Shown here piece by piece: positions 11,259 to 21,040 of a stretch of DNA of 64,000 nt. Below the pieces are notes generated by a model, which searched no databases, was not told where the DNA came from, and saw nothing but the letters and a program-made list of their open reading frames with translations. Each line of letters starts with the position of its first letter. The stretch's first letter is position 1. Source of the stretch: Armigeres subalbatus (lineage: Eukaryota > Arthropoda > Insecta > Diptera > Culicidae); contig NW_026943431.1 of assembly GCF_024139115.2 (NCBI RefSeq), positions 62,001 to 126,000 on the forward strand, read 5' to 3'. Both the position numbers and the translations under genes were made by a program.

Positions 11259-12767
11259 ACACTCGTTTAAAGTTACATATTTTCTATGATTTCAATAATC
11301 AACATTCACACCGAAAAAATCAACCAACATTATTTTCCGTGCATCAAGTGATTTGACGTTTGCGGAACCACTTTCCGACGGTCGACCGTCGGACCCTCGT
11401 TCGAATTTTTCTATCTTCTCGCGATAGTCATTTGCATTGCTATTATCGCAACTTTGAGGGTTACTAATTTGGCTTGCAATGCCCTCAGGGCATCTTTAGT
11501 AGAGTTATAAATTGTATGGGAGTTAGGAAATGAAATTGAAACTGTAAAAATGCCATCTTCAACAGACGTTACAGTTTTAAAAATTCGAACAGTTTCGTCG
11601 GGAAATTTATAACTGGAATACTGCACAGTTGTATTTTTGCACGAATTTGCAACAAAATTTACTAGAGTTTTATTTCGTTCAAAACAATAGAAGATGACGT
11701 CATCAGCTACAACAAATACTGTTTCATCGACATCATAACAGTTTGACATTTGAATAAGGTACCAGTCAAAACGATTAATGCAAGAGATGGCGTTTTTTCA
11801 GTGGTAGTAAAATCGAAATTTCATCACTATAAAACTACTAATCAGTGCAAACTAAGTGCAGGAGACAAGCTTTTCACCTCATACTTCATTCCTTATCACT
11901 ACTTTCTTCTAAAACACTTCAATTTTCCATAAATTTGCGAAATACGTTATTTTTCCATACATTTTATCGATTTCCAACTACCATTCTTCCATGAGCTCAT
12001 GCTGAAAATTGTGAGAATCTCAAAACATAGAGTAGCGGGTTTAACAAAACAGATAGAAACGCCGGTATCGCCACTCAGTGACGAGTACCGTAAGCATGGT
12101 GCACGGAAGGTTGTTGTCTACACTTTTTACGGCTGCTGCACCCTGGAAGTAAATGCCATCGAAGTAAACAGTCGGTCCCTTATTGGCCCCGAACGATCAT
12201 TTTTTCGTTTTCCAATATAAAACATGTGCAGCTTATAACTGCTACTGAAGATGCATTTCATGTTTTATATCTTTGACAGTTATAAAATGTAAAACTCGGG
12301 AAATAAATATAACTATAACTGTAACATTACTAAAGATGCCCTGATGTACGCACCGGTTGTTATTATTTCGATCGTCAATCTACTTATAGACGAATCCAAG
12401 TAAAAATAAGAAGAAGACACACGACGGTGTTAACTTTGACAGATCCTACAGCACAGCATAGGGAGATCATTTCAAAATGCTTATAATAAATTCTAGACAA
12501 AATGTAATTAAAATCTGATTGATGTACGGTATGTAGTCACCACTTATTAAAAAGACCCCACGAAATACAGCGTAACGGCGACAAAAACGGCAGGATTGAC
12601 AGTTAACCCATTAGGCTTTCAGCGATCGTGTACGTACACGCACGTTTCACTCACACTTTTACTCGGTTTGTTTGCAACCACGAGCAGCTGTCACGGCAAA
12701 ATCAAATGGGATTGTTTGCAACCACGAACCTGCGTTCGTGTTGGTGAGAAATGTCGGCGAGACCCTA
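11259..12767. other. Intergenic, no supported gene
   Basis: Opposed open frames of 112 codons (11749-11411, -) and 60-73 codons (11750-12220, +) have no recognisable motif, no splice context and no coding bias, so I do not call them genes. The stretch 12640-12760 repeats a 'tttgcaaccacgarc' segment twice. Confidence 0.5.
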
Positions 12768-13486
12768 ATTGAGATTCTCACGTCCGAATGTGTGAGTGGC
12801 GATAAAAGGAAAACAAACACTCCTAGATGGTGCTACTCAGCAAAGTTTGGGTAAAAATTAGTATATTTCCATATATTTTTTGACTCCTTCGCAACCATTG
12901 TGATGACTCGATCAATTTTGAGGTTATGAGCAGAAGGAAAACAAACATGTATTTACACATGCCGAATTGCACATCAGTGTGCGAGCGTTAAACGTCACTC
13001 ATCTCTTGAGATTCTCACGTCCAAATGTGTGAGTGGCGATAAAAGGAAAACAAACACTTCTAGATGGTGCTACTCAGCAAAGTTTGGGTAAAAATTAGTA
13101 TATTTCCATATATTTTTTGACTCCTTCGCAACCATTGTGATGACTCGATCAATTTTGAGGTTATGAGCAGAAGGAAAACAAACATGTATTTACACATGCC
13201 GAATTGCACATCAGTGTGCGAGCGTTAAACGTCACTCATCTCTATTGAGATTCTCACGTCCGAATGTGTGAGTGGCGATAAAAGGAAAACAAACACTCCT
13301 AGATGGTGCAACTCAGCAAAGATTGGGTAAAAATGAGTATATTTCCATACATTTTTTGACTCTTTTGAAATCATTGTGATGACCCGATCATTTTTGAGGT
13401 TATGAGCAGAAGGAAAACAAACATGTTTTTACACATGACGAATTGCACATTAGTGTGCGAGCACTAAACGTCACTCATCTCTATAT
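12768..13486 (+). repeat. Three tandem ~238-bp units
   Basis: Units start with ATTGAGATTCTCACGTC-like sequence at 12768, about 13006 and 13244. The first two are almost identical and the third has more substitutions. Each contains GATAAAAGGAAAACAAACAC and ends with AACGTCACTCATCTCT. Open frames of about 60-70 codons across them are by-products of the repeat. Confidence 0.85.
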
Positions 13487-13665
13487 ATTGTATGTCAAAT
13501 TTTCCGTTTCAGTCGCTGTTCCGTCGAATTGCGTTTGGGGCTTTAGTTTTGGTTTTAGAAAAAAAAAACTGATTAATCCACCTAGCGGTAATGGTGCATT
13601 TCTCGTGCATTATAAAAAATAGTATTCTTTAATAGTCCGATCTAGACAATTTTCGATAGGAAACA

Positions 13666-13905
13666 TAGAGATGAGTGACATTTAACGCTCGCACACTAAT
13701 GTGCACTTCGGCATGTGTAAAAACATGTTTGTTTTCCTTCTGCTCATAACCTCAAAAATGATCGGGTCATCACAATGATTTCAAGAGTCAAAAAATATAT
13801 GGAAATATACTCATTTTTACCCAATCTTTGCTGAGTTGCACCATCTAGGAGTGTTTGTTTTCCTTTTATCGCCACTCACACATTCGGACGTGAAAATCTC
13901 GATTG
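13666..13905 (-). repeat. Inverted fourth copy of the 238-bp unit
   Basis: This is a reverse-complement copy of the tandem unit, closest to the third unit, separated from the array by about 180 bp of unique sequence (13487-13665). The arrangement of three direct units and one inverted unit can fold into a long hairpin. Confidence 0.85.
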
Positions 13906-13976
13906 GGGAAATATTTTGCGTCGAATGAAACATGTTGCAAGCAAATCGATTAAGGATAAGTGTCCAAAAAATGAGT

Positions 13977-14083
13977 GACACTTTTGCTTCATTTTGTTGG
14001 GTGGGTGCACACACACACATACACACACATCACCTCAATTCATAGAACTGAGTCGATTGGTATTTAACACTATGGGTATCCGG
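13977..14083 (-). repeat. Partial copy of a dispersed repeat (family M) with TG/CA microsatellite
   Basis: Read on the minus strand it starts ATACCCATAGTGTTAAATAC, continues through ACCAATCGACTCAGTTC and reaches a TG-rich tract. The same order occurs at 37390-37490 in the intron of the secreted-protein gene. It is truncated here. Confidence 0.6.
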
Positions 14084-14241
14084 GCCATTTATAAAAAAAA
14101 ATGATTTTGGAATGAATATATTCCCTTAGTGTATATGAGAAAGGTAAAACAAATGCTATACGTCATCGCACTACTTTTTGTAGTTTTATTTTACACCGCT
14201 GCTTTTACTTATTAACTAGATCTAAGAGTATTTTTCATTCA

Positions 14242-14604
14242 CAGTATTTTGCAGATAAGCAAGAATCGGCCAGAAAGGATGTCGGAAGGGCGTTTGGAGC
14301 GTTAATGGGACGATTCGCTATACTTAAAAATCCGGCTCGGCTATGGAATAAGAATGATTTGAAATCCATTATGCGTGCTTGTATAATACTTCACAATATG
14401 ATTATCGAAGATGAATCATATAATAATTCGACATGTGACATCAGAACAGCAGTGACAGCAGAAATGTTACCAATGGATTCAGAAGCAGATAACTTCACAA
14501 AGTTCCTCAATCGATACAAGAAAGTTCACAACAAGCAGCTTCATTATCAACTCCAGAACGACCTTGTCGAGCATCTATGGAATATGAAGGGAAACGAAGA
14601 TTAG
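14242..14604 (+). pseudogene. PIF/Harbinger (HARBI1-like) transposase C-terminal remnant
   Basis: The frame from 14242 to the TAG at 14602 encodes the C-terminal part of a DDE-type Harbinger nuclease. The string ESARKDVGRAFGALMGRF is followed by ARLWNKNDLKSIMRACIILH and then NMIIEDE, the family's final conserved block with its glutamate-rich end. A full protein has about 350-400 residues and here only about 120 remain, so the upstream catalytic aspartates are missing. A pyrimidine-rich TTTCATTCACAG directly precedes the frame and could be a splice acceptor for a lost upstream exon. I found no Harbinger-type termini around it. A domesticated gene is possible but less likely. Confidence 0.7.
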
Positions 14605-14690
14605 TTTTCCAACAAATAATTTAATCAGATTTTTCTCTACTTATATCTATATAGAATAGAGTGGCTCAAAAAACACTTTTTCAATTTTTG

Positions 14691-15478
14691 ACGTAGGACT
14701 TACGTCTTTCTTTACTATACTGGGTGTCATTTAGATTTTTGGAAATCGAGAGCGTTACGCTGGAAGGGAAGATTTTGAAAGTTACTAGCGGCTTTATCTT
14801 TCGATGGATTTTTAAGATTTATATATCAATCGACTCGGACACTCTCCACCATTTTGCCTATTTCATTGAAACTTAAGATTTTTAACAATCTATTGAAAAT
14901 GTCAATTATTGTCAAAGCCAGTAAAAAATTCATGTGTAATCAATCCCGTGCATTCCTAACACGGACATCAGAATGCGGTATGTTATGGGCCTTCGGGTCT
15001 ACCGGAGGATTTTCTTTGTGTATAAAAGAAGCAGTGCCTGCAGTGTGCGAGTCATTACAATTTGTGACAGCAGCGCGTACTGACGTGCTTTTTGCTTGCA
15101 CATTTTTTGTTTCGTTCAATCGTTCGCCGTGTTTACCTACACAGCGACAGCATGCAGTCACCAGCGGTAGAACTGCCGGTGGGTCTGCGAATATGCATGA
15201 AAGAAGTGGGCGCACTTTTTTTGTCATGCTGTGCACTATCATAGTCAGATGCAGTGGTTTCGGTTGCGATGGATGCAATCGCCCATCGCATTGCTCGGAG
15301 TTCACGGCTAGAGGCCGATTATTAGTTTTATTTCCAGAAGTTTTGAATAAACAAATTGCTAATAATTCTACACAGCATGGAAGTTGTCATTTCCAATAAC
15401 AATGCCTATAATCAAACTCCATAGATCCAAAAGTTAAATGTAAATACGTTACGTTAATACAAGTCCTACGTCTACTCG
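14691..15478 (+). mobile_element. Insertion in family N element, with LTR-like core
   Basis: The block is bounded by GACGTAGGACTTACGTC on the left and AATACAAGTCCTACGTC on the right, and it interrupts the left arm of the palindromic element. Its core (about 14935-15375) resembles a solo LTR: a TGTGTATAAAAGAAG TATA-like box at about 15018, a downstream GTGCGAGTCATT start-like motif, and TGAATAAAC followed by CTACA near the end. No matching terminal duplication was found, so the solo-LTR reading is tentative. The 181-codon frame across it lacks protein motifs. Confidence 0.45.
15018..15030 (+). promoter_or_regulatory. TATA-like box in putative solo LTR
   Basis: TGTGTATAAAAG is followed about 25-30 bp downstream by GTGCGAGTCATTACA, a spacing typical of a TATA box and initiator in insect LTR promoters. 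This is inference from spacing only. Confidence 0.35.
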
Positions 15479-16181
15479 CGGTTATGTTGAAAACATTACC
15501 CATTGCTTTTTTGATGGGCCGCCCTCTTATTCGGTTCTATTTGATGCCCTGATGCTCTGGACAAAATTTCAGCCATATCGGTCAACGTTTGGGCGGTGCT
15601 AAACTCGTTGGAAGTTTATATGGAAAAATGTATGCAGAAACATCCAAAAACAGTGATTTGCAGTTGGACGGCACAATTTACAATCAAGAAGCATGATACT
15701 CATTCAGTTATTGTAGAATTAAATACAGAATGTTTTGCTGAAAACCGCGAGAAGATTAGTGTTTATTAGGCAAAGTTATCAGCATTTTACTGGAGTGTTG
15801 TAGGGGTGAATTTATTTCTTTTCAAAGGTAAAAGAAACGAAATTTGCTCAAACCCCACTTCAGAGAAATGCTAATAACTTAGCCGGGCAAACTCTAATCT
15901 TCTCGCGGTTTTCTGCATAACATTCTGTATTAAATTCTTCAAGATCTGAATGAGTATCATGCTTCTTGATCGTAAATTTTGCCGTCCAACTGCAAATCAC
16001 TGTTTTTGATGTTTATATGCCATTTTTCCATATAAACTTCCAACGAGTATAGCACCGCCCAAACGTTGACCGATTTGGCTGAAATTTTGTCCAGAGCATC
16101 AGGGTATCAAATAGAGCCGAATAAGAGGGCCCATCAAAAAAATTGAAAAAAGTTTTTCCCATACTAATTTGAGCCACCCTA

Positions 16182-16763
16182 ATATAGAAATATATAAAGT
16201 TTCCAACACCAGTGTTATAGCTAAACATTCTCTTCCGAATAGCTTTCATCCAAATACTCGACAATCCTATCTGGATCATAGTCCGCTGCATTTTCTTCAA
16301 TCGAAGCATCGTCGTTAGGCAGATCATCGTCTTCAGGCTCTGGTTCTGAACCCGGTTCTATTTCGGCTTGGCTTCGACTCAATTGACCCAGGGTAAATTA
16401 GAAATTTGACTTTGAAGAGACAAAATTGGGGGTGTCCAAAATGCGTACATTTGGGGGTCCAAAATATGTTGCACTGTCCAAAACGAAGAATATTATCATT
16501 TCGGAAAATGGCAAATTTTACTGATTTATCAATAACTGTAGCTCATTTCGAATTTCTATTTCATAAATAAGATTTTCATCTTTGAAATGGTGTCATTTCC
16601 GCCCATATTTCAATGGATATCAGCATATATTAGGATGCACTTCCTCTAGGGGTCCAAAATAGGACAGTTACCCTAGTTTGTTCTAGTTTGTGACCAACAT
16701 CTAGTTTTTTTAGACCTAGCAGCCAATGTACCGATACTATAAGTGTCAAGCGGTCAATTTATA
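16182..16763. other. Intergenic, probable old repeat debris
   Basis: It contains phrases such as TTGGGGGTCCAAAATATG and GGTCCAAAATAGGACAG that look like eroded TE termini. No reliable boundaries or coding frame were found. Confidence 0.4.
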
Positions 16764-16880
16764 GCCTATTCAGATAACGCCATTTATGATCATAAATATC
16801 ATGATAAACAACAACCTGATGCCATCCCCATACAGTCAATTCTCTTTCTCCACTTTAACATGATATTTATTACGATAAAT
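16764..16880. mobile_element. Truncated end of element family P
   Basis: GCCTATTCAGATAACGCCAT after a TA (16762-16763) matches the terminus of the 1.42-kb element at 46376-47793. No second end is present before the RTE fragment that follows. Confidence 0.45.
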
Positions 16881-16955
16881 AATCTAATCGTATTCTGAGT
16901 AGGTTGTTAAGCTCATTGAAGTATATTTTGACAGAATAATTTTAATGCTCCTGTG

Positions 16956-17770
16956 ATTTGCGGACGATATCGATATTATCGGAATTGATCGCCGTGCCGT
17001 GGAAGAGGCTTTTGCGCCTTTTAAGAGGGAGACAGCGAGGATTGGACTCACGATCAGTACCAGCAAAACGAAGTACATGGTCGCTGGCAATCAACGTGGG
17101 TTCATTAGTGGTGGTGGTAGCGAAATAGTGCTGGATGGTGAAAAATTTGAAGTGGTAGAAGAATTTGAATCTTGGAACATTAGTGACGTGCGATAATGAT
17201 GTTACCCGCGAGGTGAAAAGGCGTATTGCAGCTGCAAATAGGGCTTATTACGAACTTCGTAACCAGCTGAAGTGCCGTAGTCTGCAAACGAAAACAAAAC
17301 TCGCGCTGTATACTACTCTGATTCTTCCGGTGGATTTATACGGCCATGAGACATGGACGTTAAAGGAGGCTGATCGGAGAACTCTCGGAGTGTTTGAGCG
17401 TAAGGTGCTGCGGACAATACTCGGCGGTAAACAGGAGAACGGTATCTGGCGGCGTCGCATGAATCACGAATTGTACCAGGTGTATAAAGGGCTGGATATT
17501 ATTAAGCGTATACAACACAGCAGACTACGGTGGGCTGGTCACGTTGTTCGTATGCCGGAAGAACGTCAAGCAAAGATAATATTTAATAGAGAACCCGGAA
17601 GAGGCCGCAGGCTTCGTGGAAGGCCGCGTACACGATGGCTTTTTGCAGTTGAAGAGGACCTGAGGGCGCTCAATGTTCAGGGCGACTGGAAGCGATTGGC
17701 CCAGGATCGAGTCCAGTGGAGAAGGATACTCCATTCGGCTTAGGTTCATCGAAGGGCAGTAGCCCATCAA
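16956..17770 (+). pseudogene. 5'-truncated RTE-type LINE (reverse transcriptase C-terminal part)
   Basis: The remnant starts at the reverse transcriptase active-site block FADDIDIIG (16957) and runs through STSKTKYMVAG, LYGHETWTLKEADRRTLG, VFERKVLRTILGG and RLRWAGHVVRMPEERQAK, all typical of the RTE clade C-terminal region. Near 17170 a small deletion shifts the frame (the part coding for VYLG is damaged). The second frame then stays open to the TAG at 17741. The short 3' sequence ends AAGTAAGTAA, an RTE-style simple tail. It is homologous to the near-complete RTE element at 41398-44766 but from a different subfamily, since the residues are clearly diverged. It lacks the endonuclease and most of the fingers and palm, and is dead. 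Confidence 0.85.
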
Positions 17771-17819
17771 GTAAGTAATTTTAATGGTTACAGCACCACT
17801 AGCGTACTTATGGCTTTAC

Positions 17820-18340
17820 TATAAAAACCTTCGGAAAATGCTTCGGGTATTCTTTTGAAATTCCTTGGGATTTTTAGGAACTCATGAAGAAGTATCTTGA
17901 AGAAAACTTTAGAAAACACCTGGAGGAGTTTTTTCGGATATTTTGCTCTCAAGAATTCTTTTGAAATTCGCCGAGAATACCTTTAGAAACTCCTTCGAAA
18001 AATCCATTCAGGATTCCTTCGGCTATTTTTTCAAGAATTCCTTCTTCCAAAAATTCTTCACAAATCACTTACACTTTTTTTTTCAAAAACCCACTCAGGT
18101 GATTTCTTTGAAAAATCCTCCGGATATTCCTTGGAAAACTGATCCCGAAATTCCTTCGGAAGTTCCTCCAGGAATTGCTTTGAAAAATCCTAATTAATTT
18201 AGTATTTTTTAATATATTCCTAAAGAATTTACGAGGGAATATTCAAAAGAAATTACAAAGCAATCCCTAATTGATTTCCCGAATAAATTCCTAGATTTCA
18301 CCAAGAATAGCTTCGGAAATTCTCAAGGAATTCTTTTGAA
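17820..18340. repeat. Degenerate GGAATTCCTT-rich minisatellite-like repeat
   Basis: Irregular copies of words such as GGAATTCCTT, TTTGAAAAATCC and GAAATTCCTTCGG recur every 20-40 bp on both strands. Open frames here (for example 17943-18197) translate into low-complexity strings and are not genes. Confidence 0.65.
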
Positions 18341-18458
18341 GATGGCAAAACGTTTTCTGCGGAACAACGATCCATTAATGTTCACTACATTTTTAATAGA
18401 TTTGATTTGTATATTTATTCAATTATTTGTAAGGATTTTTTTATCTTTTGAGAGAATT

Positions 18459-19727
18459 TCACTCATGATCACCGGGTATTGGAATTTCCCTGATTATGTC
18501 AGGAATTCCCTGATAATTCCAGGTTTTTTCCAGGTGGGGAAGAATTTCCTGATAATTCCAGGTTTTCCAGGTTTTTCCAGGTAGTAGACACCCTGTTACT
18601 GCTTCGAGTGGGTCTCCCTGTAGACAGTCCTGCAGACGTTTTGTATTCTCCAGGTGTGAGAACCCACACGCGGATGTAGTGTGCTCAAAACTGCTGATAA
18701 ACAGTGGCCAAACATCCGGCTCTCCCCGAAACTTTGGAAGATGTTGGGACACCGCTTTCCGAGCCGCTAGTTGCCGCTTTGAAATATGGCCGATTTCTTG
18801 CCCCGGCCCGTGAGAGCCTTGACTGCTCCGCACTTTGCTATACCGGCTTCGGCTGTTCTTCACCTGGTCCTCCGATTCTTCGCTGGTTTTGCATTCTATG
18901 TCAGATTTGTCTCTACTTTCGACAAGCATCGGCACTTTTTTCGCAAGCTTTGGCTTGTCACTGACTCTGCTGAGGCCTGCTCTCGCGCTTAGCGGGTCTG
19001 TATCTTTCGGATACACTTTCCGAAAGGCCATGGCCGAGTGCTGCTCCGCCGCCCTCTTGATGTGACCGTCCAACCACTTCTCCACTTTCCGCTTAGGCTG
19101 TTCTTCCTTCGTTCCGCCAACAGCACAATCTTGATCTTTTAAAGCGTTGACCCGCCTGACGCTCTCCTCGAATTGGTTCCTGATTACCTCCCGCTTTTTG
19201 ACGAACTCCTTTTCCGCGGCGAGTTGGGCATCTAGCATCTTTTGCTCATGCTCTTGGTGCCGCTCCTCCATTTCGCGTTGAACCTGTAGCTCCATTTCCT
19301 GCATCTCCCGTTCTTGCCTTAGCTGCTTTTCCTTCCACGCTTTCTGTCTAGCGAGTAGCTTTTTCCGCGCCTCCATTTGATTTTCAAAGGCCTTCTCTTT
19401 GGCGAGATGTTCTTCTTCCAACTGCTTCTCAATCGGATCTGCGTCGGAACCAACTCCCTGATCGGACCCTCTATCATCTTTTTGGCCGGTCTTCTTGCCA
19501 CCTCGCGTCTTACTTCTCGTGTCCGGAACCTTCAGCAGCTGAGCACTAGCGGAAACACACTTTTGACAGCGCCAATTAGTTTCTACAACCTCCTGATCTA
19601 CGCCAGCGCATGAGAAATGTACCCACTGCTTTCATTTCCCACATTGAACCCAATCCACATCGACTGACATCGACTCCGACATTGAGCAGAACAAACATTG
19701 CTCATTTTTCGAAGGAGAGGAAGCCAT
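18459..19727 (-). pseudogene. BEL/Pao retrotransposon gag remnant, truncated and with a nonsense codon
   Basis: The probable start is the ATG at 19727-19725, followed by a PHD-type cysteine cluster (EQCLFC, then WVQCGK). A TGA at 19634-19632 replaces the expected next cysteine codon. The same frame then continues (KQWVHFSCAG, WRCQKC) into a long charged coiled coil rich in E, K and Q (about 19420-19110). It then reaches the conserved gag block LPKFRGEPDVWPLFISSFEH and CLQGDPLEAV (DUF1759-like). At about 18595 the gag is cut by a CCTGGAA repeat, which stays in frame and adds about 40 unrelated residues to 18459. Protease, reverse transcriptase and integrase are absent. The PHD-like finger upstream of a coiled coil and DUF1759 is the layout of mosquito BEL/Pao gags. 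Confidence 0.85.
18480..18595 (-). repeat. CCTGGAATTATCAGG / CCTGGAAAAACC dispersed repeat
   Basis: On the minus strand this begins CAGGGTGTCTACTACCTGG and continues with short copies of CCTGGAAAA and CTGGAATTATCAGG. It truncates the BEL/Pao gag frame, which reads through it in frame. Confidence 0.7.
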
Positions 19728-19827
19728 TCCGAAGTAATCCGATATAACAAATTTTGATTTTGTTCGGACATTTGGAATAACAAACCGTTTTGGAATCGAT
19801 CCTCGCACAGGATGATCAAACTGTGCA

Positions 19828-20425
19828 TTCAATTTTAATAAATATTAATATTAGTATATACATTAGCTATATACATTTTACATTCTGTTACCCACAATTT
19901 TTAGTTTAATGTCTCTTCTATTACACTTCCATTCTTCTCATCCTTCTCAATAATTCTAACTTTTCAACTTGTTTTATGTTGTTTCTTAAATTGTCGTCTA
20001 ACTGATTGGTGGGTGATTCATAATGGGTTGAGCACCACTGCACTGCCCTCTGTCCTTTCAATCAGCTGTTCATAATATCGTTACTCGTATGGGTTTCATT
20101 TCCAGTAATATTAAACATTCTACTTACTGTATGTTTTTTTGTGATCTTATGATCAACTTCTACGCAACTCGATCGATATTTAATAAACTTTCCTACTACT
20201 GAAAAGATTTCTAATTTCTATTTTCCTCTGTTTCACTTCCTACTCACTAATCTTATCTTTATTTATGTTTTTATGTTGTAGCTGTTTACGTATGTCCTTT
20301 TCACTCGCTTCCATATCTGTCAGTTATTAACTGACGTTTATCAGCATGCCTAATCAGCCAAACGTTGGTTGCGGCGTATCCGCATCCGGGCAGTGTTGAC
20401 CAAACAGGCAATTTACCCTACTACA
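19828..20425 (-). other. Probable 5' LTR and leader of the BEL/Pao remnant
   Basis: The sequence directly upstream (to the right) of the BEL gag is non-coding and, on the minus strand, starts TGTAGTAGGGTAAATTGCC. It has the length expected of a BEL/Pao LTR plus leader. No second LTR is in the window for comparison, and no primer binding site was identified, so the limits are approximate. Confidence 0.4.
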
Positions 20426-20479
20426 TCATATGAGAATATGTACATTATGTGGAAGATATTGTTTTGGAAAATGTATTGG

Positions 20480-20600
20480 AGGTAACCACTTTCCCTTCGA
20501 TGGGACTCGTACCCACGACCCTCTGTACGCAAGACTGGTGGTTTAAACAGCTAATCTACGAAGGACCTCCGTCGGCCTTCGCAACCTAACGGCTACTGAA
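20480..20600 (-). mobile_element. tRNA-derived SINE fragment
   Basis: The minus strand shows a tRNA-like pol III promoter: an A-box-like TAGATTAGCTG, about 45 bp later the B-box-like GGTACGAGTCC, and a CGAAGG stem partner on both sides (GTCCTTCG and ATCGAAGGG). The B box has an A in place of the usual T (GGTTCGANTCC), and the acceptor stem is not intact, so this is a SINE head and not a working tRNA gene. Confidence 0.65.
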
Positions 20601-21040
20601 TAAGCTCGAGATTCCCAAATTGGACGCATAGTCAAATCATTTGCAATCCATTTGTCAAGCCAACACATCCACATGTGTATAGTACACGTTCACATTAGAG
20701 GAGCGTGAGTACTTAGAATATCTGGCGGCTACACACATTCTCCATCAGCAACTGTACTGATCAAGTGAGGTTATGTGAGCTATTTGCCAGTCGGTCGTCA
20801 AGCTCAGACACGACCGCATTGCGTAGGCAAGAGCACGCAACTCAGGTCCAGTTCAATCAATTATTGTTCGCTCTTTGTACAGTCTTCTCTGAAAATGTTG
20901 CTTCAAATAACGTTTCATATGTAGCGTTTATTCAAATGCTTTTACAGAGGATGAAACATGCGCAACGCATTGTTATCTTAAAGCGGATCAATATAAATTA
21001 AAAAGAACTCATCTCATAGTGTTTGTCTCACCTTCCGCGT
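20601..21040. other. Intergenic and AIMP2 3' UTR
   Basis: The right-hand part is the presumed 3' untranslated region of the minus-strand AIMP2 gene. The rest shows nothing recognisable, and the 78-codon plus-strand frame has no motif. Confidence 0.45.
20927..20932 (-). promoter_or_regulatory. Candidate polyadenylation signal of AIMP2
   Basis: A canonical AATAAA on the minus strand lies about 110 nt downstream of the expected AIMP2 stop codon, a normal insect 3' UTR length. Confidence 0.5.

Larger units (their letters stand above)
14659..16179. mobile_element. Palindromic TA-flanked element (family N, copy 1) with nested insertion
   Basis: The ends GAGTGGCTCAAAA and the reverse complement of TAATTTGAGCCACCC are inverted, with TA on both sides (14657-14658, 16180-16181). 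The right half is a large palindrome: 15510-15830 pairs with 15840-16150, sharing GGTCAACGTTTGGGCGG and its complement. The left arm is split by foreign sequence at about 14691-15478. A partial relative begins at 59559. No transposase is present. Confidence 0.7.

Noticed and set aside
11411..11749. 112-codon minus-strand frame
   Set aside because: No recognisable motif, no signal peptide, no splice or repeat context. Chance frame in AT-rich DNA is more likely, though a short lineage gene cannot be excluded.
12768..13905. CRISPR-like repeat array
   Set aside because: Units are about 238 bp, directly adjacent without spacers, in an animal genome. This is a tandem satellite.
14854..15399. 181-codon plus-strand frame (and a 121-codon antisense frame)
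   Set aside because: It covers an LTR-like block with a TATA-like box and a polyadenylation-like signal; composition and lack of motifs argue against a protein.
17820..18584. Short frames rich in F, P and K (for example 17943-18197)
   Set aside because: They translate a degenerate GGAATTCCTT-type repeat and have no protein-like conservation.
20480..20600. Functional tRNA gene on the minus strand
   Set aside because: The B box is degenerate and the acceptor stem and anticodon arm do not fold properly. A tRNA-derived SINE head fits better.
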